DNA of 5,800 nucleotides, taken from contig NZ_LSJY01000119.1 of the NCBI RefSeq assembly GCF_001556865.1, positions 1-5,800 on the forward strand. Direction: 5' to 3'. The stretch is from Sphingobium sp. CCH11-B1 (lineage in GTDB: Bacteria > Pseudomonadota > Alphaproteobacteria > Sphingomonadales > Sphingomonadaceae). Positions 1-5,785 of the stretch are shown one piece after another. A program made the position numbers and the translations under genes. The notes below the pieces were generated by a model, which saw only the letters and a program-made list of their open reading frames with translations, was not told where the DNA came from and made no database searches. Position 1 is the first letter of the stretch; each line of letters begins with the position of its first letter.

Positions 1-53
1 ACGCCACGACGCCGAGCACCAAGGCCGATCACAAATCATTCATGCCATCTCCT
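1..53 (-). other. Strong ribosome-binding site and possible gene start running off the left edge
   Basis: On the minus strand a good Shine-Dalgarno sequence (AGGAG, positions 53-49, within AAAGGAGA) lies just upstream of two ATG codons. The nearer one (43-41, 5-base spacer) reads only Met-Asn-Asp-Leu and then a TGA stop. The second (39-37, 9-base spacer) is open for 13 codons to the window edge but shows nothing recognisable. After the TGA, the frame of the first ATG continues Ser-Ala-Leu-Val-Leu-Gly-Val-Val-Ala, which looks like the start of a membrane or signal segment. The site lies about 75 bases after the DJ-1-like gene on the same strand, so it could be the next gene of that transcript. 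Too little is visible to name a product or choose the frame. Confidence 0.25.
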
Positions 54-116
54 TTCTTCAGGCAGGACAGGCACCGGACGGGTGTCGGACCGGAAGGCCA
101 GCATGGCATTCCCGTA

Positions 117-731
117 TCAAATTGCAACTATTTCCTGCGGCGTCAGGAAGGGCGTCACCACGCCCATCACCCGCGCCACCGTCTCCGCCTTCTCGCCCAC
201 CGGCGCGACATAGTCGATCACTCCGCGCGCCGCCGCCGCCCCGCTCCCCATCCCGATCGCCCAGGCCGCCAGATAATGCGCCGCCATGCACCCGCCCGCC
301 GTGGCGATGGTCCCGCGCGCATGGAAAGGCGCCTCGATCACCGCCGCGCCCGCCGCCTCCACGAACGGCCGGCTGGTCGTGTCGGTACATACCGGCATGT
401 CGTCCAGCAGCCCCAGCCGCGCCAGCAGCAGCGCGCCCGAACATTGCGCGCCGATGATCTGCCGCGCCGGATCGAGCCGGATACGCGCCATCAGCGCCGC
501 GTCCGCCGCCACCGCCTGCGTCCGCACCCCGCTGCCGATCAGCACCACGTCATAGTCGGGCAGGCCTTCGACAAGGGCCGCATTGTCGATGCCGACGCCG
601 TTCATCGAGATAACTCGTTTCTTATCCGAAACGATTTCCGCGCGCCATCCCGCCGCCCGGTTCAGCAGCGCCAGCGCGACGAAGCTGTCCAGTTCGTTGT
701 AGCCGTCGAACGTCATAATGGCTGCGCGCAT
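117..731 (-). CDS. DJ-1/PfpI family protein (class I glutamine-amidotransferase-like fold)
   Basis: A 204-residue, probably cytoplasmic protein of the DJ-1/PfpI superfamily. It opens with a first beta strand and turn typical of the family (AAIMTFDGYNELD, residues 3-15), which carries an acidic residue, Glu13, where DJ-1 relatives keep their conserved Glu. The nucleophile elbow is IGAQCSGALLLARLGLLDD (about 93-111), with Cys97 as the likely reactive residue. The pattern Cys-Ser-Gly lacks the His that follows the Cys in PfpI-type peptidases, so it resembles the non-protease branches (isonitrile-hydratase-like or regulator-associated domains). A second conserved block, GGCMAAHYLAAW, lies at about 147-158. 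The start is supported by GGGAG (743-739) with a 7-base spacer. The reading frame stays open upstream through the next gene, but that extension is a composition artefact. The stop is TGA at 119-117. The gene lies 71 bases downstream of the TonB-like gene on the same strand and may share its transcript. Family call is firm; substrate and reaction are unknown. Confidence 0.85.
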   Translation of the reverse strand: MRAAIMTFDGYNELDSFVALALLNRAAGWRAEIVSDKKRVISMNGVGIDNAALVEGLPDYDVVLIGSGVRTQAVAADAALMARIRLDPARQIIGAQCSGALLLARLGLLDDMPVCTDTTSRPFVEAAGAAVIEAPFHARGTIATAGGCMAAHYLAAWAIGMGSGAAAARGVIDYVAPVGEKAETVARVMGVVTPFLTPQEIVAI

Positions 732-802
732 CGCCCGTCTCCCTTTCCGGGCCTCATGCCGCAAAGCGCCCCGGCGCGAACGGTCCACCCGGCGCGCAAA
801 GG

Positions 803-1570
803 CTATTCGCCCGGCCCTGCCCCGTCGTCCCCCACGACCGTGCGCGTATAATCGATGCGGATGCGCACCCAGCTGCCCACCATCACCTTGCCGTTGACGC
901 GCGGCGGCAGCACCAGGAATTGCCACGCCGCCAGCCGCACCGCCCGCGCAAATCCCGATCCCATCGGCGATTCGCCCAGCGTCTGGCAGTTTTCGACATG
1001 ATAATGATCGACCGTCTTGCACGCGACCAGGCCATAGCCGCGCGCCGGCGCATCGGCGGGGATATAGGGGGACAGTTCGGCATGGCTCGGCCGCCTGTAC
1101 CATTCCGCCTCGAACAGCTGGACCCCGCCCGGCCCTTCGCCCGGACCGGACACGGCGGCGCTGTCGCCCTTGCCCGCGCCCGCGCCCTGCGCCGCCTTGG
1201 GCAGGTTGCCGATATCGGCGGACGCCATCTGCTCGCGGCTCAGCGTCAGGAAGGGGAAGGGGGACGGCGGCTGTTCGGCGGGCTTCTCGACCGGAACCGG
1301 CGGGCGCACCACCGGCTCGGCGGCTTTTTGCGGCGCGGCGCTGTCCTGCTCGCGCTTCTGCGCCTTCTCCGCCTTGGCTTGGGCTTGCTCCGTCTTCTCC
1401 CCCGCCTCCACGTCGAAGGTCACGGGCAACCGATCCTCCTGCCGGGGCGGCTCGAACCGCGGCGACAGGGTGAACAGCGCCAGGAGCAGCAGCAGGTTCA
1501 GCACCAGCGCAAATGCCAGGCCGCCTGCGCGCTGCCGCACCTTGGCCCAGGGAATCGGAGGGATGTTCAA
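803..1570 (-). CDS. TonB-like single-pass inner-membrane protein with periplasmic C-terminal domain
   Basis: About 255 residues when started at TTG 1570. Architecture as in TonB-type energy transducers: a short cytoplasmic N-terminus (NIPPIPWAKVRQR), one transmembrane helix at about 17-35 rich in Leu, and an acidic/basic linker rich in Ala, Glu, Lys and Gln at 55-75. A Pro-rich stretch follows at 85-106, then a Gly/Ala-rich spacer at 127-150. The C-terminal domain (about 155-242) resembles TonB_C: 'ARGYGLVACKTVDHYHVENC', then '…FARAVRLAAWQFLVLPPRVNGK', ending in a VRIRIDY strand. Cys184 and Cys195 could form a disulfide in the periplasm. No exbB or exbD is adjacent, so a classical TonB role is unproven; a divergent TonB/TolA-like protein is the safest call. 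The start is uncertain: in-frame GTG codons at 1618 and 1714 also exist. The 1571-1714 extension has relaxed third-position composition and no recognisable protein character, so I prefer 1570, although no clear Shine-Dalgarno precedes it. The stop is TAG at 805-803. Confidence 0.7.
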   Translation of the reverse strand: MNIPPIPWAKVRQRAGGLAFALVLNLLLLLALFTLSPRFEPPRQEDRLPVTFDVEAGEKTEQAQAKAEKAQKREQDSAAPQKAAEPVVRPPVPVEKPAEQPPSPFPFLTLSREQMASADIGNLPKAAQGAGAGKGDSAAVSGPGEGPGGVQLFEAEWYRRPSHAELSPYIPADAPARGYGLVACKTVDHYHVENCQTLGESPMGSGFARAVRLAAWQFLVLPPRVNGKVMVGSWVRIRIDYTRTVVGDDGAGPGE

Positions 1571-1770
1571 ACGCGGCGACCGGACAAAAGGGGTTGGGGG
1601 CTTCTGCCCACACGGCACGGACTCGTCAACGCCGTCCCGGCAGACCGCAGGCCCCAGGCGCACAAAATGCCCCGCGGGCGGCCGACCGGCGGCGCAGACA
1701 CGCACCGCCGCCACGCTGCACCTGCGAAAGCGCTGGCGAGCCGGATTGATCTCGGCTAGGTCAGCCCGCG
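1571..1770. other. Divergent intergenic region between the TonB-like gene and yqaA
   Basis: Two hundred bases separate the divergent genes if the TonB-like gene starts at TTG 1570, or only 56 bases if it starts at GTG 1714. Promoters for both directions should lie here, but none is convincing. On the minus strand TTGACG (1629-1624) is a good -35 match with a poor -10 (CAGAAG, 1606-1601) after 17 bases. If used, transcription would begin shortly upstream of TTG 1570, which would favour that start. On the plus strand only a weak AGG (1758-1760) precedes the yqaA ATG. I see no tRNA, repeat or clear operator. Confidence 0.35.
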
Positions 1771-2409
1771 ATGCTCACAAGGCTTTATCAATGGACGCTG
1801 GCCAAGGCCGCGCACCGCCATGCCGAAGGCTGGCTTTTCGCCGTCAGTTTCATGGAATCGAGCTTCTTCCCGATTCCGCCGCATCCGCTGCTCGGCCTCA
1901 TGTGCCTGGCAAAGCCGGAACGCGCGATCCGCTTCGGCATCATCTGCACGCTGGCCTCGGTGCTGGGCGGGCTGTTCGGCTATGCGATCGGCCATTTCCT
2001 CTATGAAGCGCTGGGGCACCAGATTCTCGATGCCCTGGGCCTGTCCGCCAAATTCCCGGTCGCAGCCTGCTACCTGCGCGACTACGGGGCGGAAATCATC
2101 CTGATCAAGGGCGCAACGCCCATTCCCTTCAAGCTCATCACCATCACGGCGGGCTTCGTCGGCTTGCCCCTCTTCACCTTCCTCTGGGCCAGCATCCTCA
2201 GCCGGGGCCTTCAATTCATCCTGGTTGGCTTCCTGTTCTGGAAATTCGGCCGCCCGATCAAGGCGTTCATCGAAAAATATCTGGCCCTGCTCTCCGCCGG
2301 CTTCCTGCTGCTGCTGGTCGGCGGCTTCCTCGCCGCCTCGATGCTGGGCGGCGGGACGCACAAGAGCGACAAATGCTCCAACGCCACCATGGCGACGATC
2401 GGCCGCTGA
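1771..2409 (+). CDS. yqaA: YqaA family (VTT/DedA-related) inner-membrane protein
   Basis: A 212-residue multi-pass membrane protein of the YqaA branch of the VTT/DedA (SNARE-associated) superfamily. The family signature after the first helix is present: 'MESSFFPIPPHPLLGLM' at 28-44, including the conserved Glu29 and the FPIPP turn. A glycine-rich helix with GYAIGHFLYEALG follows at 70-82. The re-entrant loop motif 'ILIKGATPIPFKLITITAGF' is at 110-129, with Lys113, the Pro pair and Lys121 characteristic of the group. Further hydrophobic helices lie at about 132-157 and 170-192, and the tail is short and polar. Members of this superfamily are linked to lipid or carrier-lipid movement across membranes; the substrate of YqaA itself is not established. 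A TGA at 1747-1749 closes the frame upstream, so ATG 1771 is the first ATG available. Its Shine-Dalgarno is weak (AGG, 10-base spacer). lnt begins 8 bases after the stop, so the two are probably co-transcribed. Confidence 0.88.
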   Translation: MLTRLYQWTLAKAAHRHAEGWLFAVSFMESSFFPIPPHPLLGLMCLAKPERAIRFGIICTLASVLGGLFGYAIGHFLYEALGHQILDALGLSAKFPVAACYLRDYGAEIILIKGATPIPFKLITITAGFVGLPLFTFLWASILSRGLQFILVGFLFWKFGRPIKAFIEKYLALLSAGFLLLLVGGFLAASMLGGGTHKSDKCSNATMATIGR

Positions 2410-2417
2410 AGCGCCCG

Positions 2418-4007
2418 ATGCGCGCGATCCTCGCCCGTCCCCGGCTGGCCGCGCTCGCCGCCGGCTTCCTGTCGGCCACGGGGTTCGAGCCGCTGGCGCT
2501 CTGGCCGGTCACGCTCGCCTGCCTGGCGCTGCTCATCGCCCTGATCGAATCCGCGCCCGACCGCCGCGCCGCTTTCCTGCGGGGCTGGCTGTTCGGCCTT
2601 GGCCATTTCACCCTTGGCCTCAACTGGATCGCCCACGCCTTCACCTATCAGGACGCGATGCCGCACTGGTTCGGCTATGGCGCGGTGATCCTGCTCTCCC
2701 TCTACCTCGCGGTCTATCCGGGGCTGGCGACGCTTGGGGCCTGGTTGTTGGGGAGGCTGATCCCCTTCGGCCACCCGCCTTCATCCCGCCTGATCGCGCC
2801 GCCCGGCGCGCGCCATGCCGCCGCGCTCCCGCTCCTCTTCGGCGCCACCTGGCTCGTTGCCGAATATCTGCGCGCCACCCTTTTCACCGGCTTTGCCTGG
2901 AACCCGCTGGGGGTCGCGCTGCTGCCCACCGGCATCGCCATCGCCGCGACGCTGATCGGCACCTATGGCCTCGGCGCGCTCGCCATCCTCGCCGCCGCGG
3001 CCCTTCTCCTGGCGATCCGCCGCCAGTTCCGCGCGGCCGCGCTGATCGCCGCGCCCCTGGCTCTCCTCGCCCTCTGGGGAACCCTGTCCGCCGCGCCCCC
3101 CACTCCGCCGGGCGCGCCCCGCATCCGCATCGTCCAGCCCAATATCGGCCAGGACGAAAAATATTCGGTGGAGGCGGAATATCGCCACTTCCGCACGCTC
3201 GCGACGCTCTCCGGCCAGCCGCGCCCCGCCCCGCGCCTCCTCTTCTGGCCCGAAGCCGCCATCCCCGCCTATCTCGACATGGAACCCGACTGGCGCGCCC
3301 GCCTCGCCGCCCTGCTCGGCCCCGGCGACCTGCTCATGACCGGCGCGGACAAGGTCTATTTCAGGCCCGTCACGGAACAGGGCGTCACGACGCAGAAACT
3401 CGTCGGCGCGAACAACAGCCTGTGGATCGTCACCCCGCTGGCGACCATCGCCGGGCGCTATTCCAAGGCGCATCTTGTCCCCTATGGCGAATATCTGCCG
3501 ATGCGGGAGATATTGACCCCGCTCGGCCTCTCGCGCCTCGTTCCCGGCGACGCCGATTTCTGGCCCGGCCCTGGCCCGCAAAGCCTGACCCTGCCCGCCG
3601 CCACCGGCCGCCCTGCCATGAAGATGGGCGTGCAGATCTGTTACGAGATCATCTTCTCCGGCCAGGTCGTCGACGCGAACAACCGCCCCGCCTTTCTCTT
3701 CAACCCCTCCAACGACGCCTGGTTCGGCAGCTGGGGGCCGGTGCAGCATCTGGCGCAGGCCCGCCTTCGCGCGCTGGAGGAAGGCATCCCCATCCTCCGC
3801 TCGACGCCCACCGGCGTTTCGGCGGTGATCGATGCGCGCGGCCAGGTGCTGCGGTCGCTCGGCCTCAACCGCGCGGGCTATCTCGAATCCGGCCTGCCGC
3901 CGGCGCTTCCGCCGACCCTGTTCGCGCGGCTCGGCAACCTCCTCCCCTTCCTCTTCGCCGCCCTGCTGCTGGGTGCCGCCATTGCAACCCGGCGAAGCAG
4001 ACGCTAA
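2418..4007 (+). CDS. lnt: Apolipoprotein N-acyltransferase
   Basis: A 529-residue inner-membrane enzyme that transfers an acyl chain from phospholipid to the N-terminal diacylglyceryl-Cys of lipoproteins, the last step of lipoprotein maturation. Hydrophobic helices fill residues 5-225, with the family segment 'TWLVAEYLRATLFTGFAWNP' at 144-163. A periplasmic nitrilase-like domain follows at about 234-490, then a C-terminal helix at 507-524. The catalytic triad is visible: Glu279 in FWPEA, Lys350 in YSKAHLVPYGEYLP (with Glu358 close by), and nucleophile Cys408 in GVQICYEI. The downstream block NPSNDAWFGSWGPVQH (429-444) is also typical. One departure is RSTPTG (461-466), where many homologues read R-x-T/A-N-T-G. 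Length is normal. An ATG at 2373 would add 15 residues without family character and overlap yqaA by 37 bases, so I chose 2418. The ribosome-binding site is weak, which fits translational coupling to yqaA, ending 8 bases upstream. Confidence 0.96.
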   Translation: MRAILARPRLAALAAGFLSATGFEPLALWPVTLACLALLIALIESAPDRRAAFLRGWLFGLGHFTLGLNWIAHAFTYQDAMPHWFGYGAVILLSLYLAVYPGLATLGAWLLGRLIPFGHPPSSRLIAPPGARHAAALPLLFGATWLVAEYLRATLFTGFAWNPLGVALLPTGIAIAATLIGTYGLGALAILAAAALLLAIRRQFRAAALIAAPLALLALWGTLSAAPPTPPGAPRIRIVQPNIGQDEKYSVEAEYRHFRTLATLSGQPRPAPRLLFWPEAAIPAYLDMEPDWRARLAALLGPGDLLMTGADKVYFRPVTEQGVTTQKLVGANNSLWIVTPLATIAGRYSKAHLVPYGEYLPMREILTPLGLSRLVPGDADFWPGPGPQSLTLPAATGRPAMKMGVQICYEIIFSGQVVDANNRPAFLFNPSNDAWFGSWGPVQHLAQARLRALEEGIPILRSTPTGVSAVIDARGQVLRSLGLNRAGYLESGLPPALPPTLFARLGNLLPFLFAALLLGAAIATRRSRR

Positions 4008-4017
4008 GGCGTCCGCT
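3996..4017 (+). other. Imperfect hairpin spanning the lnt stop codon
   Basis: GACGC (4000-4004) pairs with GCGTC (4009-4013) around the loop TAAG, which contains the lnt TAA stop. Three further outer pairs (3996-3998 with 4015-4017) follow after one mismatch. No U-run follows, so it is not a standard intrinsic terminator. It could slow readthrough from lnt into metK or protect the lnt mRNA end. In GC-rich DNA a hairpin of this size may be chance. Confidence 0.3.
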
Positions 4018-4021
4018 GCAC

Positions 4022-4037
4022 ATAAAGATTTCTTTAT
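4022..4037 (+). promoter_or_regulatory. Perfect AT-rich palindrome upstream of metK, probable repressor operator
   Basis: ATAAAGA (4022-4028), TT, TCTTTAT (4031-4037) is a perfect 7+7 inverted repeat, and it stands out sharply against the GC-rich surroundings. It lies 30 bases before the metK ATG. It overlaps a possible -10 element (TATACG, 4035-4040), for which only a weak -35 (TCCGCT, 4012-4017) is visible 17 bases upstream. Transcription from there would leave a leader of about 20 bases. A dimeric helix-turn-helix repressor bound here would block metK transcription. In Proteobacteria, ArsR-family regulators SahR and SamR are described as controlling S-adenosylmethionine and S-adenosylhomocysteine genes through palindromic operators. 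Assigning one of them here is inference; no regulator gene is in the window. Confidence 0.6.
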
Positions 4038-4067
4038 ACGCAGACACAGCATCAGACTGGAGCAACC

Positions 4068-5273
4068 ATGCGTTCAAACTATCTCTTCACCTCGGAATCC
4101 GTGTCCGAAGGGCATCCTGACAAGGTCGCCGACCAGATCAGCGACGCCATCGTCGACCTGTTCCTTTCCAAGGATCCCGAAGCCCGCATCGCCTGCGAAA
4201 CGCTGACCACGACGCAGCTCGTCGTCCTCGCCGGCGAAATCCGCTGCAAGGGCGTCTATGAAAACGGCCAGTGGGCGCCCGGCGCGCAGGAAGAAATCGA
4301 AAAGGCGGTCCGCGATACGGTCAAGCGCATCGGTTACGAACAGGACGGTTTCCATTGGGAAACCTTCCGCTTCGAAAACAACCTCCACGCCCAGTCCGCG
4401 CACATCGCGCAGGGCGTCGACGCCGCCGGCAACAAGGATGAAGGCGCGGGCGACCAGGGCATCATGTTCGGCTTCGCCTGCGACGAAACCCCCGACCTCA
4501 TGCCCGCGACGCTGGACTATAGCCACAAGATCCTGGCGAGGATGGCAGCCGACCGCCATTCGGGCGCAGCCCCCTTCCTGGAGCCCGACGCCAAGAGCCA
4601 GGTCACGCTCCGCTTCGAAAATGGCAAGCCCGTCGCCGCCACCGCCATCGTCGTCTCGACCCAGCACGCGCCGGGCTACGACACGGGCGACAAAGAAGCG
4701 GAACTCAAAAATTATGTGAAGGGCGTCGTTGCCGACATCCTTCCGGCGGAACTGCTTTCCGACGCCACCGTCTATCACATCAACCCGACCGGCAGCTTCG
4801 AAATCGGCGGGCCGGACGGCGACGCCGGCCTTACCGGCCGCAAGATCATCGTCGACACCTATGGCGGCGCATCGCCCCATGGCGGCGGCGCGTTCAGCGG
4901 CAAGGATCCGACCAAGGTCGACCGTTCGGCCGCCTACATCACCCGCTACCTCGCCAAGAATGTGGTCGCCGCCGGCCTCGCCACCCGTTGCACCATCCAG
5001 ATCGCCTATGCGATCGGCGTCAGCGAACCGCTCTCGCTCTATGTCGACACCCATGGCACCGGCACGGTGGGCGACGACAGGATCGAAGACGCGATCAAGT
5101 CCATCACGGACCTGGGCGGTCTCACCCCGCGCGGCATCCGCACGCATCTTGGCCTCAACAAGCCGATCTACCGGCCGACCGCCGCCTACGGCCATTTCGG
5201 CCGCAAGCCCGAAGGCGACTTCTTCCCCTGGGAAAAGACCGACCTGGTCGAAAAGCTCAAGGCCGCGCTCTGA
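4068..5273 (+). CDS. metK: S-adenosylmethionine synthetase (methionine adenosyltransferase)
   Basis: A 401-residue cytoplasmic enzyme that joins methionine and ATP to give S-adenosylmethionine, releasing phosphate and pyrophosphate. It normally works as a tetramer built of dimers. The N-terminal ATP/Mg site is [18 protein letters not shown] (11-28), with His16, Asp18 and Lys19. Family signature 1, [15 protein letters not shown], is at 126-140. The phosphate-binding signature 2, [19 protein letters not shown], is at 272-290. The C-terminal part keeps [11 protein letters not shown] (369-379). Length is in the range for alphaproteobacterial MetK, slightly longer than the E. coli enzyme. ATG 4068 is preceded by GGAG (4059-4062) at a 5-base spacing. 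The gene lies 60 bases after lnt but has its own probable promoter/operator (palindrome at 4022-4037). No trmB follows within the window, although I recall trmB as a common metK neighbour in alphaproteobacteria. Confidence 0.98.
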   Translation: MRSNYLFTSESVSEGHPDKVADQISDAIVDLFLSKDPEARIACETLTTTQLVVLAGEIRCKGVYENGQWAPGAQEEIEKAVRDTVKRIGYEQDGFHWETFRFENNLHAQSAHIAQGVDAAGNKDEGAGDQGIMFGFACDETPDLMPATLDYSHKILARMAADRHSGAAPFLEPDAKSQVTLRFENGKPVAATAIVVSTQHAPGYDTGDKEAELKNYVKGVVADILPAELLSDATVYHINPTGSFEIGGPDGDAGLTGRKIIVDTYGGASPHGGGAFSGKDPTKVDRSAAYITRYLAKNVVAAGLATRCTIQIAYAIGVSEPLSLYVDTHGTGTVGDDRIEDAIKSITDLGGLTPRGIRTHLGLNKPIYRPTAAYGHFGRKPEGDFFPWEKTDLVEKLKAAL

Positions 5274-5281
5274 CGCCTATG

Positions 5282-5302
5282 CCCCTCCCGTCCGGGGAGG
5301 GG
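5282..5302 (+). repeat. GC-rich hairpin just after metK, resembling sphingomonad intergenic repeats
   Basis: CCCCTCCC (5282-5289) and GGGAGGGG (5295-5302) form a perfect 8-base-pair stem with loop GTCCG, starting 9 bases after the metK stop. No U-run follows. From memory, short C4TC3/G3AG4 hairpins of this type recur in intergenic spaces of sphingomonad genomes. Another stem, CGGGA (5339-5343) with TCCCG (5360-5364), follows within 40 bases. Likely roles are mRNA 3'-end protection or a degenerate repeat copy. Confidence 0.5.
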
Positions 5303-5373
5303 GCAGCGGCACTCGGGCGCGAAGCGTCCTGGTCGCGGCGGGATGGGCGACACCCCGCGTCCCGGCCTGAAAA

Positions 5374-5402
5374 GGGCGTCGGCAGCACCCGCTCCGACGC
5401 CC
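5374..5402 (+). terminator. Probable intrinsic terminator downstream of metK
   Basis: GGGCGTCGG (5374-5382) and CCGACGCCC (5394-5402) form a perfect 9-base-pair GC-rich stem with an 11-base loop (5383-5393). The stem is flanked by AAAA on the left and TCTTC on the right. The U-run is short, so efficiency is uncertain. It lies about 100 bases after metK and is the best termination candidate for that transcript. It could also act weakly on the minus strand because of the flanking A-run. Confidence 0.5.
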
Positions 5403-5473
5403 TCTTCGCGTCCCGCAACCTGTCCGCAACATGACGAAAAGTTCATTAGGAAAGCAGGCCGCCGGGGCGCATA

Positions 5474-5520
5474 GAGAGGGCGTCGGGCTCGCACCCCTGT
5501 CGAGCCCGGCACCCCCTCTC
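5474..5520 (+). promoter_or_regulatory. Long two-part hairpin in the leader of the small secreted-protein gene
   Basis: The outer arms GAGAGGG (5474-5480) and CCCTCTC (5514-5520) enclose an inner 10-pair stem, 5482-5491 with 5501-5510, whose core is CGGGCTCG/CGAGCCCG. The loop is CACCCCTGT, and a small internal loop (C5481 opposite 5511-5513) separates the stems. The structure ends 20 bases before the ATG at 5541, too close to contain the ribosome-binding site but close enough to influence leader stability or initiation. Only TTCT follows, so a terminator role is less likely. Its 5' side carries GGGCGTCGG (5478-5486), identical to the left arm of the terminator-like stem at 5374. Confidence 0.45.
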
Positions 5521-5540
5521 TTCTGCATGAGAGACGACCC

Positions 5541-5720
5541 ATGACCAAGATGGTTGCCACCGCCCTCCTCGGACTTGCCCTGGCCCTCGGCAGCGTCGCT
5601 CCCGCGTCCGCCGCACCTTGCAAGGACGCGAAGGGCAAGTTCGTCAAATGCACCCCGAAAGCGCCCGTCAAAAAGGCGCCCTGCAAGGATGCGAAAGGCC
5701 GCTTCATAAAGTGCAAATAA
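5541..5720 (+). CDS. Small secreted protein with two Cys-x9-Cys repeats, function unknown
   Basis: A 59-residue protein. Residues 1-24 form a clear Sec signal peptide: a basic start (MTKM), the hydrophobic core VATALLGLALALGSVA, and an Ala-x-Ala-type cleavage site (PASA, before Ala25). The mature part is about 35 residues and very basic. It consists of PCKDAKGKFVKC (26-37), a linker TPKAPVKKA (38-46), and PCKDAKGRFIKC (47-58), ending in Lys. Each repeat has two Cys ten positions apart (27/37 and 48/58), suggesting two disulfide-closed loops in the periplasm or outside. I do not recognise a named family, although similar C-[KR]-D-A-K-G-[KR]-F motifs occur in alphaproteobacterial hypothetical proteins as I recall them. 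The ribosome-binding site is weak (GAGAG, 5529-5533). An upstream structured leader and probable terminator separate it from metK, so it is likely its own transcription unit. G/C-rich wobble use in the signal region is like that of its neighbours, which favours a real gene. Confidence 0.75.
   Translation: MTKMVATALLGLALALGSVAPASAAPCKDAKGKFVKCTPKAPVKKAPCKDAKGRFIKCK
5616..5714 (+). repeat. Two tandem 36-base coding repeats inside the small secreted gene
   Basis: Copy 1 (5616-5651) and copy 2 (5679-5714) both encode P-C-K-D-A-K-G-[KR]-F-[VI]-K-C, separated by 27 bases. Ten of 12 residues are identical and both differences are conservative. Most of the base changes are silent (for example GAC/GAT, AAG/AAA), which points to an old internal duplication kept under protein-level selection. 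Confidence 0.75.
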
Positions 5721-5785
5721 TCTCCCCCATTATGTTGCACTGATCCGTCCCGAACCATGACGAACCGGCGGCAGGGGTTAAGACC

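Larger units (their letters stand above)
5422..5764 (+). repeat. Imperfect direct repeat flanking the small secreted-protein gene
   Basis: GTCCGCAACATGACGAA (5422-5438) recurs as GTCCCGAACCATGACGAA (5747-5764), sharing the exact 9-mer CATGACGAA. The first copy lies in an AT-richer island (5431-5454) about 100 bases before the small gene, where its promoter would be expected. The second copy follows that gene. They may be copies of a promoter or operator element, the second serving a gene beyond the contig end. The match is short and may be chance. Confidence 0.3.

Noticed and set aside
117..1613. A 498-codon minus-strand frame that could be read as a fusion ending in the DJ-1 domain
   Set aside because: The part upstream of 731 is Arg/Gly/Ala-rich composition shadow overlapping the TonB-like gene in another frame; the DJ-1 gene has its own Shine-Dalgarno and ATG.
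2373..2417. Upstream ATG extending Lnt by 15 residues
   Set aside because: The extension (MLQRHHGDDRPLKRP) overlaps yqaA, is polar and unlike Lnt N-termini; ATG 2418 begins directly with the expected sequence.
4008..4067. SAM riboswitch upstream of metK
   Set aside because: Only 60 bases lie between the genes, I can see no SAM-II or SAM/SAH-type pseudoknot, and a DNA palindrome occupies the key position. A covariance-model search would settle it.
2781..5195. Long minus-strand open frames antisense to lnt and metK
   Set aside because: Expected from extreme third-position GC bias; the plus-strand genes carry all catalytic motifs, and the antisense translations look like low-complexity shadows.
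5527..5544. Six-codon mini-frame (ATG to TGA) overlapping the start of the small secreted gene
   Set aside because: It has no ribosome-binding site of its own and its length is within chance expectation.
5752..5765. LexA/SOS box (GAAC-N6-GAAC)
   Set aside because: The alphaproteobacterial box needs 7 bases between GAAC half-sites; here there are 6, and no SOS gene is visible.
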